The position numbers were made by a program, and so were the translations under genes. Under the pieces are notes generated by a model. That model saw only the letters and a list, made by a program, of their open reading frames with translations, did not search any database and was not told where the DNA came from. Below, in pieces: positions 44,778 to 53,714 of a stretch of DNA of 64,000 nucleotides. The stretch comes from Streptomyces sp. P9-A4 (GTDB lineage: Bacteria; Actinomycetota; Actinomycetes; Streptomycetales; Streptomycetaceae). The stretch spans positions 62,001-126,000 of the forward strand of contig NZ_JAZIFY010000002.1 of assembly GCF_036634195.1 (NCBI RefSeq), written 5' to 3'. Every line of letters starts with the position of its first letter. The stretch's first letter is position 1.

Positions 44778-46235
44778 TCAGGGTGCGTGCGGGCCCACGT
44801 CCGCCGGTGTCAGCGGCCGGTTCTTCGCGGGCACGGTCGCGTACTCGTCGGCGCCGACGTCGCGACGGCCGCCGCGCGGGTCGCCGTCGATGTCGTGGGT
44901 GACGGGTGCCGGGTACAGGGTGGCCGCCCCGATCGCCCGGCTCGTACGGGAGAGGCGGTGGACGCCGTCGGGACCCGCGACGAGCCGGGGGTCGGCCCGC
45001 AGGAAGCCTCCGGCGGGGATGTTCCCGTCGCCCGCGGCCCCGAACAGGATGTTGCCCTGCCAGGTGAAGCGGACCGTGTTCGCCATCTCGACCAGGTTTC
45101 CGCTCCCGCCGACGAAAAGGTTGTCGGCGACCGTGACGTCACGGGGTTCGTGCGGGCGGTGGCTCTCGCCCGAGAGCCCGCCCGCGTTGTCCAGGAGCGT
45201 GTTGTGGGCGATGAGGATCCGGTCGGGCGCGTCGTTGCCCCGGCGGTCCGCGGCCGATTCGCCGGGGACGTGGTCGCGCTCCGAACCGCTGCCGATCACC
45301 ATGGCGCGCCCGGAGAGGCCGGCGAGGTAGTTGTTGACGATGACGTGGTCGTTTCCGTAGATCCGCAGTCCCTCCTCGCCACCGATCAGGTAGTTGCTGT
45401 CGACGAGGGTGCCGTTGCCGTGGCGCAGGACGATCCCGCCGAGGCTGTCGCGGATGGTGTTGTGCCGGATGACGTTGTCGGAGCTCTTCACGGAGATCGC
45501 CTCGGGATCGCCGTTCGCCCGCTCGAACAGGTTGTACTCGACGACCGCGTGCGCGCTGGAGAGGGCGCGGGGGCTGACGCCGAGGCGGATCGGTTCGCCG
45601 CCGTTGGAGCCGGCGAAGGTGTGGTCGGAGAAGTGGTTGCGGTGGATGTGGACGCGCTGGGCCATGCCCTCGCTGCCGTCGCCCTCGATGCCGAGGTAGA
45701 TGCCGAGCGTGCTCTTGCCGTGGAAGTGGTTGCGGTCCACGACGGTGTCGTCGGCGCGCACCATGACCCAGTGCAGGCCCTCGATGTCGGCGAGCTGGAG
45801 GTCGTTGCGGGTCAGCCTGATGTGCGAGCAGCTCGGCGGGAGGTCCAGGGTGGTGCTCTGGCGGAAGGAGAAGCCACTCAGGGTGATGTGGCTGGAGTCG
45901 TCGAGGACGAAGCTCCGCTCCCCGCGCAGCACGACGCCGCCCCGGGACGCGGCGACGATCGTGATCGGCGCGCCCCTGGAGCCGTGCCGGCCACGGACGG
46001 TCAGGGGCCGGTCCGCGGGGACGGTGTAGTCACCGTCCGCGACGACGATCCGGGTTGCCGGACCGGCGGCGTCGATCGCCTTCTGGAGTGCGTCGAGGGA
46101 GCGGACCTCGACGGCACGGCCCCGGTGGTGGGCGTGTGTGGCCGACGTGGCGCTCGCGTACGCGGGCCCGGCGAGGGGCAGGGCGGCCGCGGCCGCCCCC
46201 ACCGCGGTGCCGGTGAGGAACGTGCGTCGTTGCAT
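44778..46235 (-). CDS. Secreted polysaccharide lyase family 6 (chondroitinase B / alginate lyase type)
   Basis: A 485-residue right-handed beta-helix enzyme. The Tat-like signal peptide is MQRRTFLTGTAVGAAAAALPL with cleavage near AYASA. The catalytic region KSSDNVIRHNTIRDS and IVLRHGNGTLVDSNYL matches PL6, with the Lys as base and the Arg of LRHGN. Substrates in the family are dermatan sulfate and alginate, cleaved by beta-elimination at uronates. The neighbouring GH29 fucosidase and the uronate/glucarate genes suggest a fucosylated uronic acid glycan. It would act outside the cell. Confidence 0.88.
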   Translation of the reverse strand: MQRRTFLTGTAVGAAAAALPLAGPAYASATSATHAHHRGRAVEVRSLDALQKAIDAAGPATRIVVADGDYTVPADRPLTVRGRHGSRGAPITIVAASRGGVVLRGERSFVLDDSSHITLSGFSFRQSTTLDLPPSCSHIRLTRNDLQLADIEGLHWVMVRADDTVVDRNHFHGKSTLGIYLGIEGDGSEGMAQRVHIHRNHFSDHTFAGSNGGEPIRLGVSPRALSSAHAVVEYNLFERANGDPEAISVKSSDNVIRHNTIRDSLGGIVLRHGNGTLVDSNYLIGGEEGLRIYGNDHVIVNNYLAGLSGRAMVIGSGSERDHVPGESAADRRGNDAPDRILIAHNTLLDNAGGLSGESHRPHEPRDVTVADNLFVGGSGNLVEMANTVRFTWQGNILFGAAGDGNIPAGGFLRADPRLVAGPDGVHRLSRTSRAIGAATLYPAPVTHDIDGDPRGGRRDVGADEYATVPAKNRPLTPADVGPHAP

Positions 46236-46319
46236 GGTGCCTCCGTGATCGGTCGGAAGGGGTTCCCGGGCGGGATCGGTGCCGGGACGGGGTGGAGCTG
46301 GACGGGCGGGCCGTTCTCC

Positions 46320-46385
46320 GACGGATCCGTCACGTAGTGCCCTGCGACGGGTCCGTCACGACGTGCCTTACGACGGGTCCGTCAG
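46320..46385. repeat. 26-bp tandem repeat at the fucosidase 3' end
   Basis: Units start at 46320, 46346 and 46372 (partial), each beginning GACGGRTCCGTCA, itself a near palindrome. The third copy lies inside the coding end of the fucosidase gene and encodes its last residues. Confidence 0.6.
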
Positions 46386-47750
46386 GAAGAGTTCGATGAC
46401 GGGTACCGGGGTGTCGGGCCGCCGTACGGGGAGCTGGAGGGTGAGGGTGCCGGCCGGCTGCCCGCCCATCTGGGTGTTCATCGCGGGGCGGTCCGGGGCC
46501 GGCGGGAGCCGCACGATCTCGGAGGCGTCGTTCAGGAGCTGGGCGTGGCGCACCCGGCCTTCGAGTCCGGGCAGGTGCAGATGGCGCAGCGGCCAGGCGA
46601 AGAGGTGGACGTAGAGGCGGTCGCCGCGCTGCGTGTACCGGCAGTCGGCGGGCGGAGTGAACGCGGAGGGGCCGCAGCCGCGGACGGACCGTTCGTGCAG
46701 GTCCGTCCAGCGCCCGATCTCCTCAAGGGCGGCGGTATCGCGGGGGTCGAGGTCGCCGCGGCCGGTGGGGCCGACGTTCAGGAGGAGGTTGCCGCCCTTG
46801 GAGACGCCGTCGACGAGCATCCGGACGAGGAGGTCGGGGCTCTTGTGGTCGAGGTTGTCGCGGTCGTAGCCCCAGCTGCCGTTGAGCGTCTGGCAGGCCT
46901 CCCAGAGCACCGGCCGGCCGTCGGCGGTCATCGGCTCGGACGGCTGGTACTGCTCGGGGGTGACGAAGTCCCCGGGGAGGCCGGCGCGGTCGTTGACGAG
47001 GATGTGCGGCTGGAGTTCGCGGACCATGGCCAGGAGGCGGGTGGCGTCCCAGTCGTCGGGGCCCTTGCCGCCCCACCATTCGGGGCGGCCCGCGTAGGAG
47101 AAGTCGAAGAAGAGGTAGTCGATCCGCCCGTACTCCGTGAGGAGCTCGCGGACCTGGCCGTGCAGATAGCGCTGGTACTCGCGGATGTCGCGGTCCGCCG
47201 CCGCGGCCTTGAACTCCTCGTCGTCGCGCTGCGGGTGCGTGCCGTCGACGGGGAAGGAGGGGTGGTGCCAGTCGATCAGGGAGTGGTAGAAGCCGACCTT
47301 GAGTCCTTCGGCCCTGCACGCCTCGACGAACGGCCCGACCAGGTCGCGGCCGTGCGGGGTCTTCGTCACCTTGTACTCGGTGAGGGCGCTGTCCCAGAGG
47401 CAGAAGCCGTCGTGGTGCTTGGTGGTCAGCACGACGTACCGCATGCCGGCGGCCTTGGCCGCCCTGGCCCAGCGGACCGGGTCGTAGCGGTCGGGCTCGA
47501 AGTGGTCGAAGTACACCTGGTACTGCTCGTCCGTCAGCCTCTCCCGGTTCTTCACCCACTCGTGGCGGGCGGCGAGGGAGTACAGGCCCCAGTGGACGAA
47601 CATGCCGAAGCGGTCGTGGGTGAACCAGGTCGTGTCCGGCGCGGCGCCCGCTTCGGAGGCGGAGGTGGCCGCGGGCGCGCCGGGGACTGCGGCTGCGCCA
47701 TCGGCGGTCGAGGGAGCGGTCGACGCGTCGTCGGCGCTGGTGGTGGTCAT
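46368..47750 (-). CDS. Alpha-L-fucosidase (GH29)
   Basis: A 460-residue glycoside hydrolase family 29 enzyme. The catalytic barrel begins with WFTHDRFGMFVHWGLYSLAARHEWVKNRE; other conserved parts are YVVLTTKHHDGFCLWDS, GFYHSLIDWHHP and YLFFDFSYAG, which probably holds the nucleophile Asp. It removes terminal L-fucose. There is no signal peptide: the N-terminal 37 residues are Ala/Thr/Ser/Pro-rich but not hydrophobic. So it probably acts in the cytoplasm on imported oligosaccharides. ATG with CAGGAGCG upstream; 79 bp after the glucarate dehydratase gene. Confidence 0.94.
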   Translation of the reverse strand: MTTTSADDASTAPSTADGAAAVPGAPAATSASEAGAAPDTTWFTHDRFGMFVHWGLYSLAARHEWVKNRERLTDEQYQVYFDHFEPDRYDPVRWARAAKAAGMRYVVLTTKHHDGFCLWDSALTEYKVTKTPHGRDLVGPFVEACRAEGLKVGFYHSLIDWHHPSFPVDGTHPQRDDEEFKAAAADRDIREYQRYLHGQVRELLTEYGRIDYLFFDFSYAGRPEWWGGKGPDDWDATRLLAMVRELQPHILVNDRAGLPGDFVTPEQYQPSEPMTADGRPVLWEACQTLNGSWGYDRDNLDHKSPDLLVRMLVDGVSKGGNLLLNVGPTGRGDLDPRDTAALEEIGRWTDLHERSVRGCGPSAFTPPADCRYTQRGDRLYVHLFAWPLRHLHLPGLEGRVRHAQLLNDASEIVRLPPAPDRPAMNTQMGGQPAGTLTLQLPVRRPDTPVPVIELFLTDPS

Positions 47751-47829
47751 CGGGCATCGCTCCTGTGCGGTCGGAGGCGGTCGGGGCGCAGACGTCAGCG
47801 GGTTCCCGGAGACGGGCGGGGCGGCGGGC

Positions 47830-49098
47830 TCAGCGGGGTTCGTGGACGTCCTCGCGCAGCCGTACGGAGGGCGCCACGCGCGCGAGGTACCCGGTGTCGT
47901 CGCGGCGGGTCAGTCCGCAGGCCAGGTACTGATCGTGCAGCCGGGCGAGCGCTTCGCGGTCGAGTTCCACGCCGAGGCCGGGGGTGCGCGGGACGGTGAT
48001 CGCGCCGTCGACGAACTGCCAGGGCACGGTGACGACGTCGTCCTCGGGCCGCTTCCACGGCCAGTGGGTGTCGAGGTCGTGGCCGATGGCGGGGGTCGCG
48101 GCGGCCAGGTGGACCATCGCGGCCAGGCTGATGCCCAGGTGGGAGTTGGAGTGCATGGACATCTCGATGCCGAAGTTCCGGCAGCAGGTGGCCAGGTGCT
48201 GCGAGGCCTTGAGTCCGCCCCAGAAGTGGTGGTCGCCGAGCAGTACACCGACCGCGCCGACCGGGACGGCCCGGGTCAGCTGCTCCCAGGTGACCACGCA
48301 CATGTTGGTGGCGAGCGGCATCGGGGCGACGCGGGCGAGGTCGGCCATCGCGGGGATGCCCGCGACCGGGTCCTCCAGGTACTCCAGTACGCCCGACAGC
48401 TCCTCGGCGACCCCGACGGCGGTCTCCGGGTCCCAGCTCGCGTTGGGGTCGAGCCGCAGCGGGTGGTCCGGGAACGCCTCGCGGAGCGCCCGGATCGCGG
48501 CGACCTCCTCGTCCGGGGGGAGCACACCGCCCTTGAGCTTGAAGGAGCGGAAGCCGAACCGGTCCGCCATGAGACGGGCCTGTGCGACCAGCCCCTGGGC
48601 GTCCAGGGCCGGCCCCCAGGCGTCGGGTGACTGCCCGGGGTGTGCGGCCCACTTCGCGAACAGGTAGCCGCAGAAGTCGATCCGGTCGCGGGTCGCCCCG
48701 CCGAGCAGGTCGGAGACGGGCCTGCCCAGGTGCTTGCCCTGGAGGTCGTGGCAGGCGACCTCGAACGGTGAGGTGACGCTCGCGACGGTCTTCTCGGCGC
48801 CGCCTTCGCCGATGAGGCCGTGGGCATCGCGTGCGACCCGGCCGCCGACGACCGCGCCGACCCGCCGGGACAGTTCGTTGAGGTCGAAGGGGTCGAGGCC
48901 GGTCAGTTCGTCGGCGGCGGCGCGCAGCAGTTCGAGGTGGGCGGCGTCGCCGTAGCTCTCACCGAGCCCGTACGCGCCGGTGTCGGTCCGCACCTCGATC
49001 ACGGCGCGGAGTGCGTACGGCTCGTGGACTCCGACGGCGTTGAGGAGCGGCGGGTCGGCGAAGGCGACGGGGGTGATGACGACGGTGGTGATCTTCAC
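47830..49098 (-). CDS. gudD: Glucarate dehydratase (enolase superfamily)
   Basis: A 422-residue mandelate-racemase-type enzyme. It has GLGESYGD, KLKGGVLPPDEE with the catalytic Lys, RLDPNASWDPET (metal Asp and Asn), EDPVAGI, DHHFWGG and HSNSHLGISL with the catalytic His. Glucarate dehydratase converts D-glucarate (or idarate) to 5-keto-4-deoxyglucarate. GTG 49098 overlaps the next upstream gene by 4 bp, and that gene encodes the enzyme for the following step. Confidence 0.9.
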   Translation of the reverse strand: MKITTVVITPVAFADPPLLNAVGVHEPYALRAVIEVRTDTGAYGLGESYGDAAHLELLRAAADELTGLDPFDLNELSRRVGAVVGGRVARDAHGLIGEGGAEKTVASVTSPFEVACHDLQGKHLGRPVSDLLGGATRDRIDFCGYLFAKWAAHPGQSPDAWGPALDAQGLVAQARLMADRFGFRSFKLKGGVLPPDEEVAAIRALREAFPDHPLRLDPNASWDPETAVGVAEELSGVLEYLEDPVAGIPAMADLARVAPMPLATNMCVVTWEQLTRAVPVGAVGVLLGDHHFWGGLKASQHLATCCRNFGIEMSMHSNSHLGISLAAMVHLAAATPAIGHDLDTHWPWKRPEDDVVTVPWQFVDGAITVPRTPGLGVELDREALARLHDQYLACGLTRRDDTGYLARVAPSVRLREDVHEPR

Positions 49099-50066
49099 GA
49101 GGCCACCGCCACGGACTCGTCCAGGGCAGCGGCGGAGGCGGCGGGGCCCTGTGCCTCGGCCAGTGCGCGGCGTCCCTCGTGGAGCAGCTCCCGCAGTCGT
49201 TCGACGTCGTCCGGGGCAGCGTCCACCAGGGGCGCCCTGACGTGTCCGACGTCGAGCGAGCGGAGTCGGGCTCCGGCCTTGACGAGGGCGACGGCGTAGC
49301 CGGGGACCTTGTCGCGGAGTTCGGTCAGCGGCAGGTAGAAGCGGGCGAGGAGGCGTTCGGTCGTGGCGGTGTCGCCGGCCGTCAGGGCCGTGTGGAAGGC
49401 GCGGGCGATGTCGGGGGCGAAGCACAGGACGGCGGAGGAGTAGTCGCGGACGCCGATGGCCCGGCAGGCCGCGGCGCTCACCTCGGCGGTGGGGAGGCCG
49501 TTGAGGAAGGCGAAGGACTCGGCGCGCGGGTGGCCGCTGGTGCGTACCGCAGTGACCATGCGGGCCAGCATGTCGAGGTCGCCGTTGCCGTCCTTGATCC
49601 CGGCGATCCCGGGGACGGAGAGGAGGCGGAGGGCGGTGGACACGCCGATCCCGGCCAGTCCCCGGCGGTAGACGACGACGGGCAGCCGGCCGGCGCGGGC
49701 CACGGACTCCGCGTAGGCGAGGTAGCCGTCCTCGGTGCCGCCGACGAGGTACGGCGGGAGCAGCAGGATCCCCTCGGCGCCGGCGTCCGCGGCGGCGGTG
49801 GCCGCCGCCCTGGCGTTGCCGAGGCCGCCCCCGGCGCCGGCGTACACGGGTACGCGCCCGGCGACGACCTCGACGGCGCGTCGTACGACCTGGGTGTACT
49901 CGGGTCCGCTGAGCGAGGAGTACTCCCCCGTGCCGCAGGCGACGAAGAGCGCCGCCGGTCCGTGGGCGAGCTGGTCCTCTAGGTGGTCGGCGAGCACGGT
50001 CGTGTCGACCTCGTCGGCCGGGGTGAACGGCGTGAGCGGGAAGGACATCAGGCCGGACGGGATCAC
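49095..50066 (-). CDS. kdgD: 5-dehydro-4-deoxyglucarate dehydratase (DapA superfamily)
   Basis: A 323-residue member of the dihydrodipicolinate synthase superfamily. GLMSFPLTPF, the ACGTGEYSSLSGPEY segment, the Tyr in VVVYRRG and the Schiff-base Lys in GIAGIKDGNGD are as in 5-dehydro-4-deoxyglucarate dehydratases. It converts the GudD product to 2-oxoglutarate semialdehyde plus CO2. GTG 50066 with AAAGGA upstream. It is coupled to gudD. The next enzyme, a semialdehyde dehydrogenase, is not in the window. Confidence 0.88.
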   Translation of the reverse strand: MIPSGLMSFPLTPFTPADEVDTTVLADHLEDQLAHGPAALFVACGTGEYSSLSGPEYTQVVRRAVEVVAGRVPVYAGAGGGLGNARAAATAAADAGAEGILLLPPYLVGGTEDGYLAYAESVARAGRLPVVVYRRGLAGIGVSTALRLLSVPGIAGIKDGNGDLDMLARMVTAVRTSGHPRAESFAFLNGLPTAEVSAAACRAIGVRDYSSAVLCFAPDIARAFHTALTAGDTATTERLLARFYLPLTELRDKVPGYAVALVKAGARLRSLDVGHVRAPLVDAAPDDVERLRELLHEGRRALAEAQGPAASAAALDESVAVAS

Positions 50067-50116
50067 GGGAGGTGGTCCTTTCGTGAGTTCGGCGGTACGG
50101 GGGGGGGAAAGCCGGG

Positions 50117-50983
50117 TCAGCCCTTGAGGGCGCCGCTGGACAGGCCGTGGACGAAGGATCGCTGGAAGAAGAGGAAGACGATCACGGACGGCAGCAGGGC
50201 GAGGAGGGACGCGGCCATGACGACGCCGGGGGTGACGAGGGGGTCGACCCTGAGGGTGCGCAGGGCCAGCGGCAGCGTGTAGGAGGACGAGTCGGTGGCC
50301 ACGAGGAGGGGCAGCAGGTACTGGTCCCAGATCATGGTGAAGCCGAAGACGCCGATGACGCCGAGCGCGGGCTTGCACATCGGGAGGATGATCTGCGCGA
50401 AGATCCGCAGGTCTCCGGCGCCGTCGATGCGCGCCGCCTCCTCCAGTTCCTTGGGCACCTCCTTCATGAACTCGGTCATGACGAGGATGGAGAACGCCCA
50501 GGCGCCGACGGGGACGATCATGCCGGCCAGGGTGCCGATCAGGTTGAAGTGGACGACCGGCAGGTCGGCGAGGATGACGGACAGCGGGATGGCCAGGATC
50601 TCTTCCGGCAGCATCAGCGTCGCCAGGATCGCGACGAACACCAGGCTCATCCCCCGGAACCGCTTCCGGGCGAGCGCGTAGCCCGCGAGGACGGAGACGG
50701 CCACCTGGAGCAGCAGCCCGAACCCGACGACGAAGAACGAGTTGAGCAGGTACTTCAGGACTCCCTGGTCGAACGCGACCGTGAAGTTGTCCACGGTGGG
50801 GTCGGAGGGGATGACGCTGAGCTGGGTCGGGTCCTTGACGTGGTTGAACGCGCTGACCAGGAGGGCCAGGAGCGGGCCCGCGAACAGCAGCAGGACCATG
50901 AGGTAGGTGACGGCCTTGAGGACGCGGCCACCGGCGCTCCGGCTCTCGGTGAGACCCAGCGCGGTCTCGGTCGGCGCGCTCAT
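50117..50983 (-). CDS. Carbohydrate ABC transporter permease (MalG type)
   Basis: A 288-residue CUT1-family permease with six hydrophobic segments. The EAA loop reads ELEEAARIDGAGDLRIFAQIILPMCKPALG. It overlaps the partner permease gene by 4 bp (ATGA). Both pair with the lipoprotein upstream. No ATPase gene is nearby; CUT1 importers of Streptomyces often share the MsiK ATPase encoded elsewhere. Confidence 0.92.
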   Translation of the reverse strand: MSAPTETALGLTESRSAGGRVLKAVTYLMVLLLFAGPLLALLVSAFNHVKDPTQLSVIPSDPTVDNFTVAFDQGVLKYLLNSFFVVGFGLLLQVAVSVLAGYALARKRFRGMSLVFVAILATLMLPEEILAIPLSVILADLPVVHFNLIGTLAGMIVPVGAWAFSILVMTEFMKEVPKELEEAARIDGAGDLRIFAQIILPMCKPALGVIGVFGFTMIWDQYLLPLLVATDSSSYTLPLALRTLRVDPLVTPGVVMAASLLALLPSVIVFLFFQRSFVHGLSSGALKG

Positions 50984-51981
50984 TCGTTACCCCTCCGTCG
51001 GAACAGGTGGACGCCGACCGTCAGGAGCAGCGTCGCCAGGAACAGCAGTACCGCTCCGGCGGCGCCGACGCCGAGCCGGTTCTGTTCGAGGCCCAGCTTG
51101 TAGATGACGGTCATGACGACCTCGGTCGAGCCGTCGGGGCCGCCGTTGGTGAGCAGGAAGACCTCGGTGAAGACCCGCAGGCCGCGGATGGCCGCCAGGA
51201 TGAAGAGGATCGTGAGGACGGCCCGCAGTCCGGGGACGGTCACGTGGCGGATGCGCTGGAACCTGGACGCGCCGTCGACCTTGGCCGCCTCGTACAGGCC
51301 GCGGTCGACGCCGGCGAGACCCGCGAGGAAGATCATCATGTCGTAGGGCGCGCCGCGCCAGATGCCGGTGATCATGATGGAGACCATCGAGCTGTCGGGG
51401 TCGTTGATGAATCCCGACGGGCCGAACCCCACGAGGCCGAGGATGGAGTTGAGCATGCCGTCCTGGGTGGGGTGGTACATGATCCGCCAGAGTTCGGCGA
51501 CGACCGCGATCGGCACGACGACCGGCAGGAACGCCGCCGAGCGTACGAAGCCGAGCTTGCGGCCCTGTCCCTCCATGAGCAGGGCGAGGGTGAGGCCGAG
51601 CAGCATCGACCCGAGGGTCTGGCCGACCGCGAGGACGACGGTGTGCCAGGCTGCCTCACGGAAGCCGTCGGAGGTCAGGACGGTGGCGTAGTTCTCGCCG
51701 CCGACCCACCGGTTGCCCAGATAGGGCCGGACGTCCTGGAAGGACATGGCCAGCGCGCTGGCCATGGGGATGAACTTGAAGTACAGGAAGAGGATCAGGG
51801 CCGGGGCCAGGAACAGCCACGGCGTCCACCACCGGCCGCCGCGGCGGCTGCGCACCCGTCGGGAGACGGGCCGTCCGCCGGGGGGCGCGGTCGTGGACCC
51901 CGCCTCCGGCAGGCCGTCCGCCCGGGCGGTGGAGCCGGCCGCCGCGGGGGCGGCCGACTTCACCTGGTCGACGCTCGTCAT
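50980..51981 (-). CDS. Carbohydrate ABC transporter permease (MalF type)
   Basis: A 333-residue CUT1-family permease. A Ser/Ala/Pro-rich cytoplasmic N-terminus of about 50 residues precedes six hydrophobic segments, and the EAA loop is LYEAAKVDGASRFQRIRHVTVPGLR. ATG 51981 overlaps the binding-protein stop by 4 bp. Substrate unknown; the context suggests an oligosaccharide with fucose or uronate. Confidence 0.92.
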   Translation of the reverse strand: MTSVDQVKSAAPAAAGSTARADGLPEAGSTTAPPGGRPVSRRVRSRRGGRWWTPWLFLAPALILFLYFKFIPMASALAMSFQDVRPYLGNRWVGGENYATVLTSDGFREAAWHTVVLAVGQTLGSMLLGLTLALLMEGQGRKLGFVRSAAFLPVVVPIAVVAELWRIMYHPTQDGMLNSILGLVGFGPSGFINDPDSSMVSIMITGIWRGAPYDMMIFLAGLAGVDRGLYEAAKVDGASRFQRIRHVTVPGLRAVLTILFILAAIRGLRVFTEVFLLTNGGPDGSTEVVMTVIYKLGLEQNRLGVGAAGAVLLFLATLLLTVGVHLFRRRGNE

Positions 51982-53303
51982 CCGGCGATTCCCTGCTCCT
52001 GGAGGATGTCGGCGAGCTTCTTGTCGAGTTCGCGCAGCTTGGCGCCGGCGTCGAGGGAGCAGTCGGCCATCAGGGCGTTGACGGTCTCGGCGGTGACCTG
52101 TCGTACGGGGGTCCAGTTGGGGATGGACGGGGCGTAGCGCCCGGAGGCGCGGTAGACCTCGGCGTACGTCTTCCAGCGCGGGTCGGGACGGACCTCGGTG
52201 ACGTCCACCGTCTTGTTCACGGGGAGCTGGACGGTGGAGCCGTCCTCGCCCTGCATGCCGAGCTTCTGGCCATCGGCGGAGATGGCGTAGCCGGCGAAGG
52301 CGTCCTGTCCTGCCATGTTCTCGGAGCCGGCCATCAGGTAGACGGAGCCGCCCTCCGCGAGCACGGTGGCGTCCTTGGGGCCCTTGGGCATGGGGACGAC
52401 CTCGTACTTGTCCTTGCCGAGCGACTTGTCGAAGCGGGGCATCAGATAGGGGCCGACGACGAACATGCCGGTCCTGCCCGCCTCGAACGTCTCGTTCGTC
52501 GGCGGGGTGTCCATGGTGACGGCGCCGGGCTGGATGGCCTTGCTGTCGCAGCCGAGGGCCCGGAACCAGCGCACCGCCTCCATGGACTCCTTGCTGGTCA
52601 TGGACGGCTTGTACTTCCCCTGGCCGGCCTCGGTGATGAAGTCGCCGCCGGCGGCCCAGAGGAAGTTGGAGAAGTACCAGGAGGCGTAGCCGCGCTTGGT
52701 GGAGAGCGGGGCGGCGAGTCCGTACGTGTCCTGCTTGCCGTTGCCGTCGGGGTCCCGGGTGGTGAAGGCCTCGGCCATCGCGGCGAGGTCGTCCCAGCTC
52801 TGCGGGGCTCCGAGCTTCAGCTTCTCGCGCCAGTCCTTGCGGATGAGGAGGGCGCCGGCCTGGGCGGAGTACGGGATGCCGAACTGCTTCCCGTCGACGC
52901 TCTTGCCGGAGTTGAGGCCCTGCTCGACGAGGTCCCCGCTGCTCTTGATCTTGCTGAGGTCGATCTCCCTGAGCAGCCCCTGACTGTGCATGGAGCCGAG
53001 CTGGGTGACGTCGTTCATGACGATGTCGGGCAGGTTCCGCTGGGCGGCCCGCTGCTGGAGCTTCGTCTCGAAGTCGTCGAAGATCGCCGTGACCTTCACC
53101 TTGTGGCCGGTGGCCTTCTCGAATCCGGCGACCAGCCGCAGCGTGGCCTTCTCGCCGGCGCCGCCGGGGGTGGTCCTGGTCCACAGCTCCAGTTCCGCCT
53201 TGGCGTCCTGCTTGGCGTCCGTACCGGCAGGGCCGGACGTACAGCTCGTGAGGGCCAACGCCGAGGCGAGAATACCCGCGCCGATCCATCGCGTTCTCTG
53301 CAT
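51978..53303 (-). CDS. Extracellular sugar-binding lipoprotein (ABC transporter)
   Basis: A 441-residue family-1 solute-binding protein. The signal peptide MQRTRWIGAGILASALALTSC ends in a lipobox (LTSC). ELELWTRTTPGG and GFEKATGHKVKV are typical for CUT1 sugar binders. It is first in the transport operon (binding protein, MalF, MalG, kdgD, gudD, then fucosidase). A LacI-like operator (53338-53351) and two copies of the TCCGATG half-palindrome lie upstream. Confidence 0.92.
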   Translation of the reverse strand: MQRTRWIGAGILASALALTSCTSGPAGTDAKQDAKAELELWTRTTPGGAGEKATLRLVAGFEKATGHKVKVTAIFDDFETKLQQRAAQRNLPDIVMNDVTQLGSMHSQGLLREIDLSKIKSSGDLVEQGLNSGKSVDGKQFGIPYSAQAGALLIRKDWREKLKLGAPQSWDDLAAMAEAFTTRDPDGNGKQDTYGLAAPLSTKRGYASWYFSNFLWAAGGDFITEAGQGKYKPSMTSKESMEAVRWFRALGCDSKAIQPGAVTMDTPPTNETFEAGRTGMFVVGPYLMPRFDKSLGKDKYEVVPMPKGPKDATVLAEGGSVYLMAGSENMAGQDAFAGYAISADGQKLGMQGEDGSTVQLPVNKTVDVTEVRPDPRWKTYAEVYRASGRYAPSIPNWTPVRQVTAETVNALMADCSLDAGAKLRELDKKLADILQEQGIAG

Positions 53304-53337
53304 CACCACTCCTGTTCGCCGCCCTCGGCAGCTGGCC

Positions 53338-53351
53338 TGTAAGCGCTTGCC
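53338..53351. promoter_or_regulatory. LacI-family-like operator, TGTAAGCGCTTGCC
   Basis: A palindrome centred on AAGCGCTT, 35 bp upstream of the binding-protein start. LacI-type regulators of sugar operons in actinomycetes bind such sites. No LacI gene is in the window. Confidence 0.4.
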
Positions 53352-53563
53352 GGGGACGCTAACGCGCGGCCGATCGGGGGTCAATAGTCCGATGACTGAA
53401 AAGAGTTGGGGGTGGGATATTCATGTTGCGCCGGAAGCGCACCGAAGGCCCTTCGGAGTGCCCATCACCCGCTTGAGCAGTCAGGGAGCGGGGGTTGAGG
53501 GCGAGGTGCCGTACGACGGTGACGGGACGACGGTCGGGCGACCGCCGGCCAAGCTTCCGTCAA

Positions 53564-53576
53564 AGATCCGATGTAT
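53564..53576. promoter_or_regulatory. Operator candidate, AGATCCGATGTAT (upstream of the sugar importer)
   Basis: Nine or more positions match ATACATCCGATGTAT. It lies 261 bp upstream of the binding-protein gene and downstream of the dehydrogenase gene. A weaker core, TCCGATGA, is at 53388-53395. The remainder of 53304-53714 holds no gene. Confidence 0.45.
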
Positions 53577-53714
53577 GTCCGGGGCAGAGGCTCCCGGGCC
53601 TCGATATTCAAGCCAGCACAGGCGCGAGGGCCCGGCTGACGGGTCTCCGCGCCCGGGGCGCGGCTCTCACTGCGGGGCCCTGTTCGCGGCTCTCCGGGCC
53701 CGGCGCGCGGCTTC

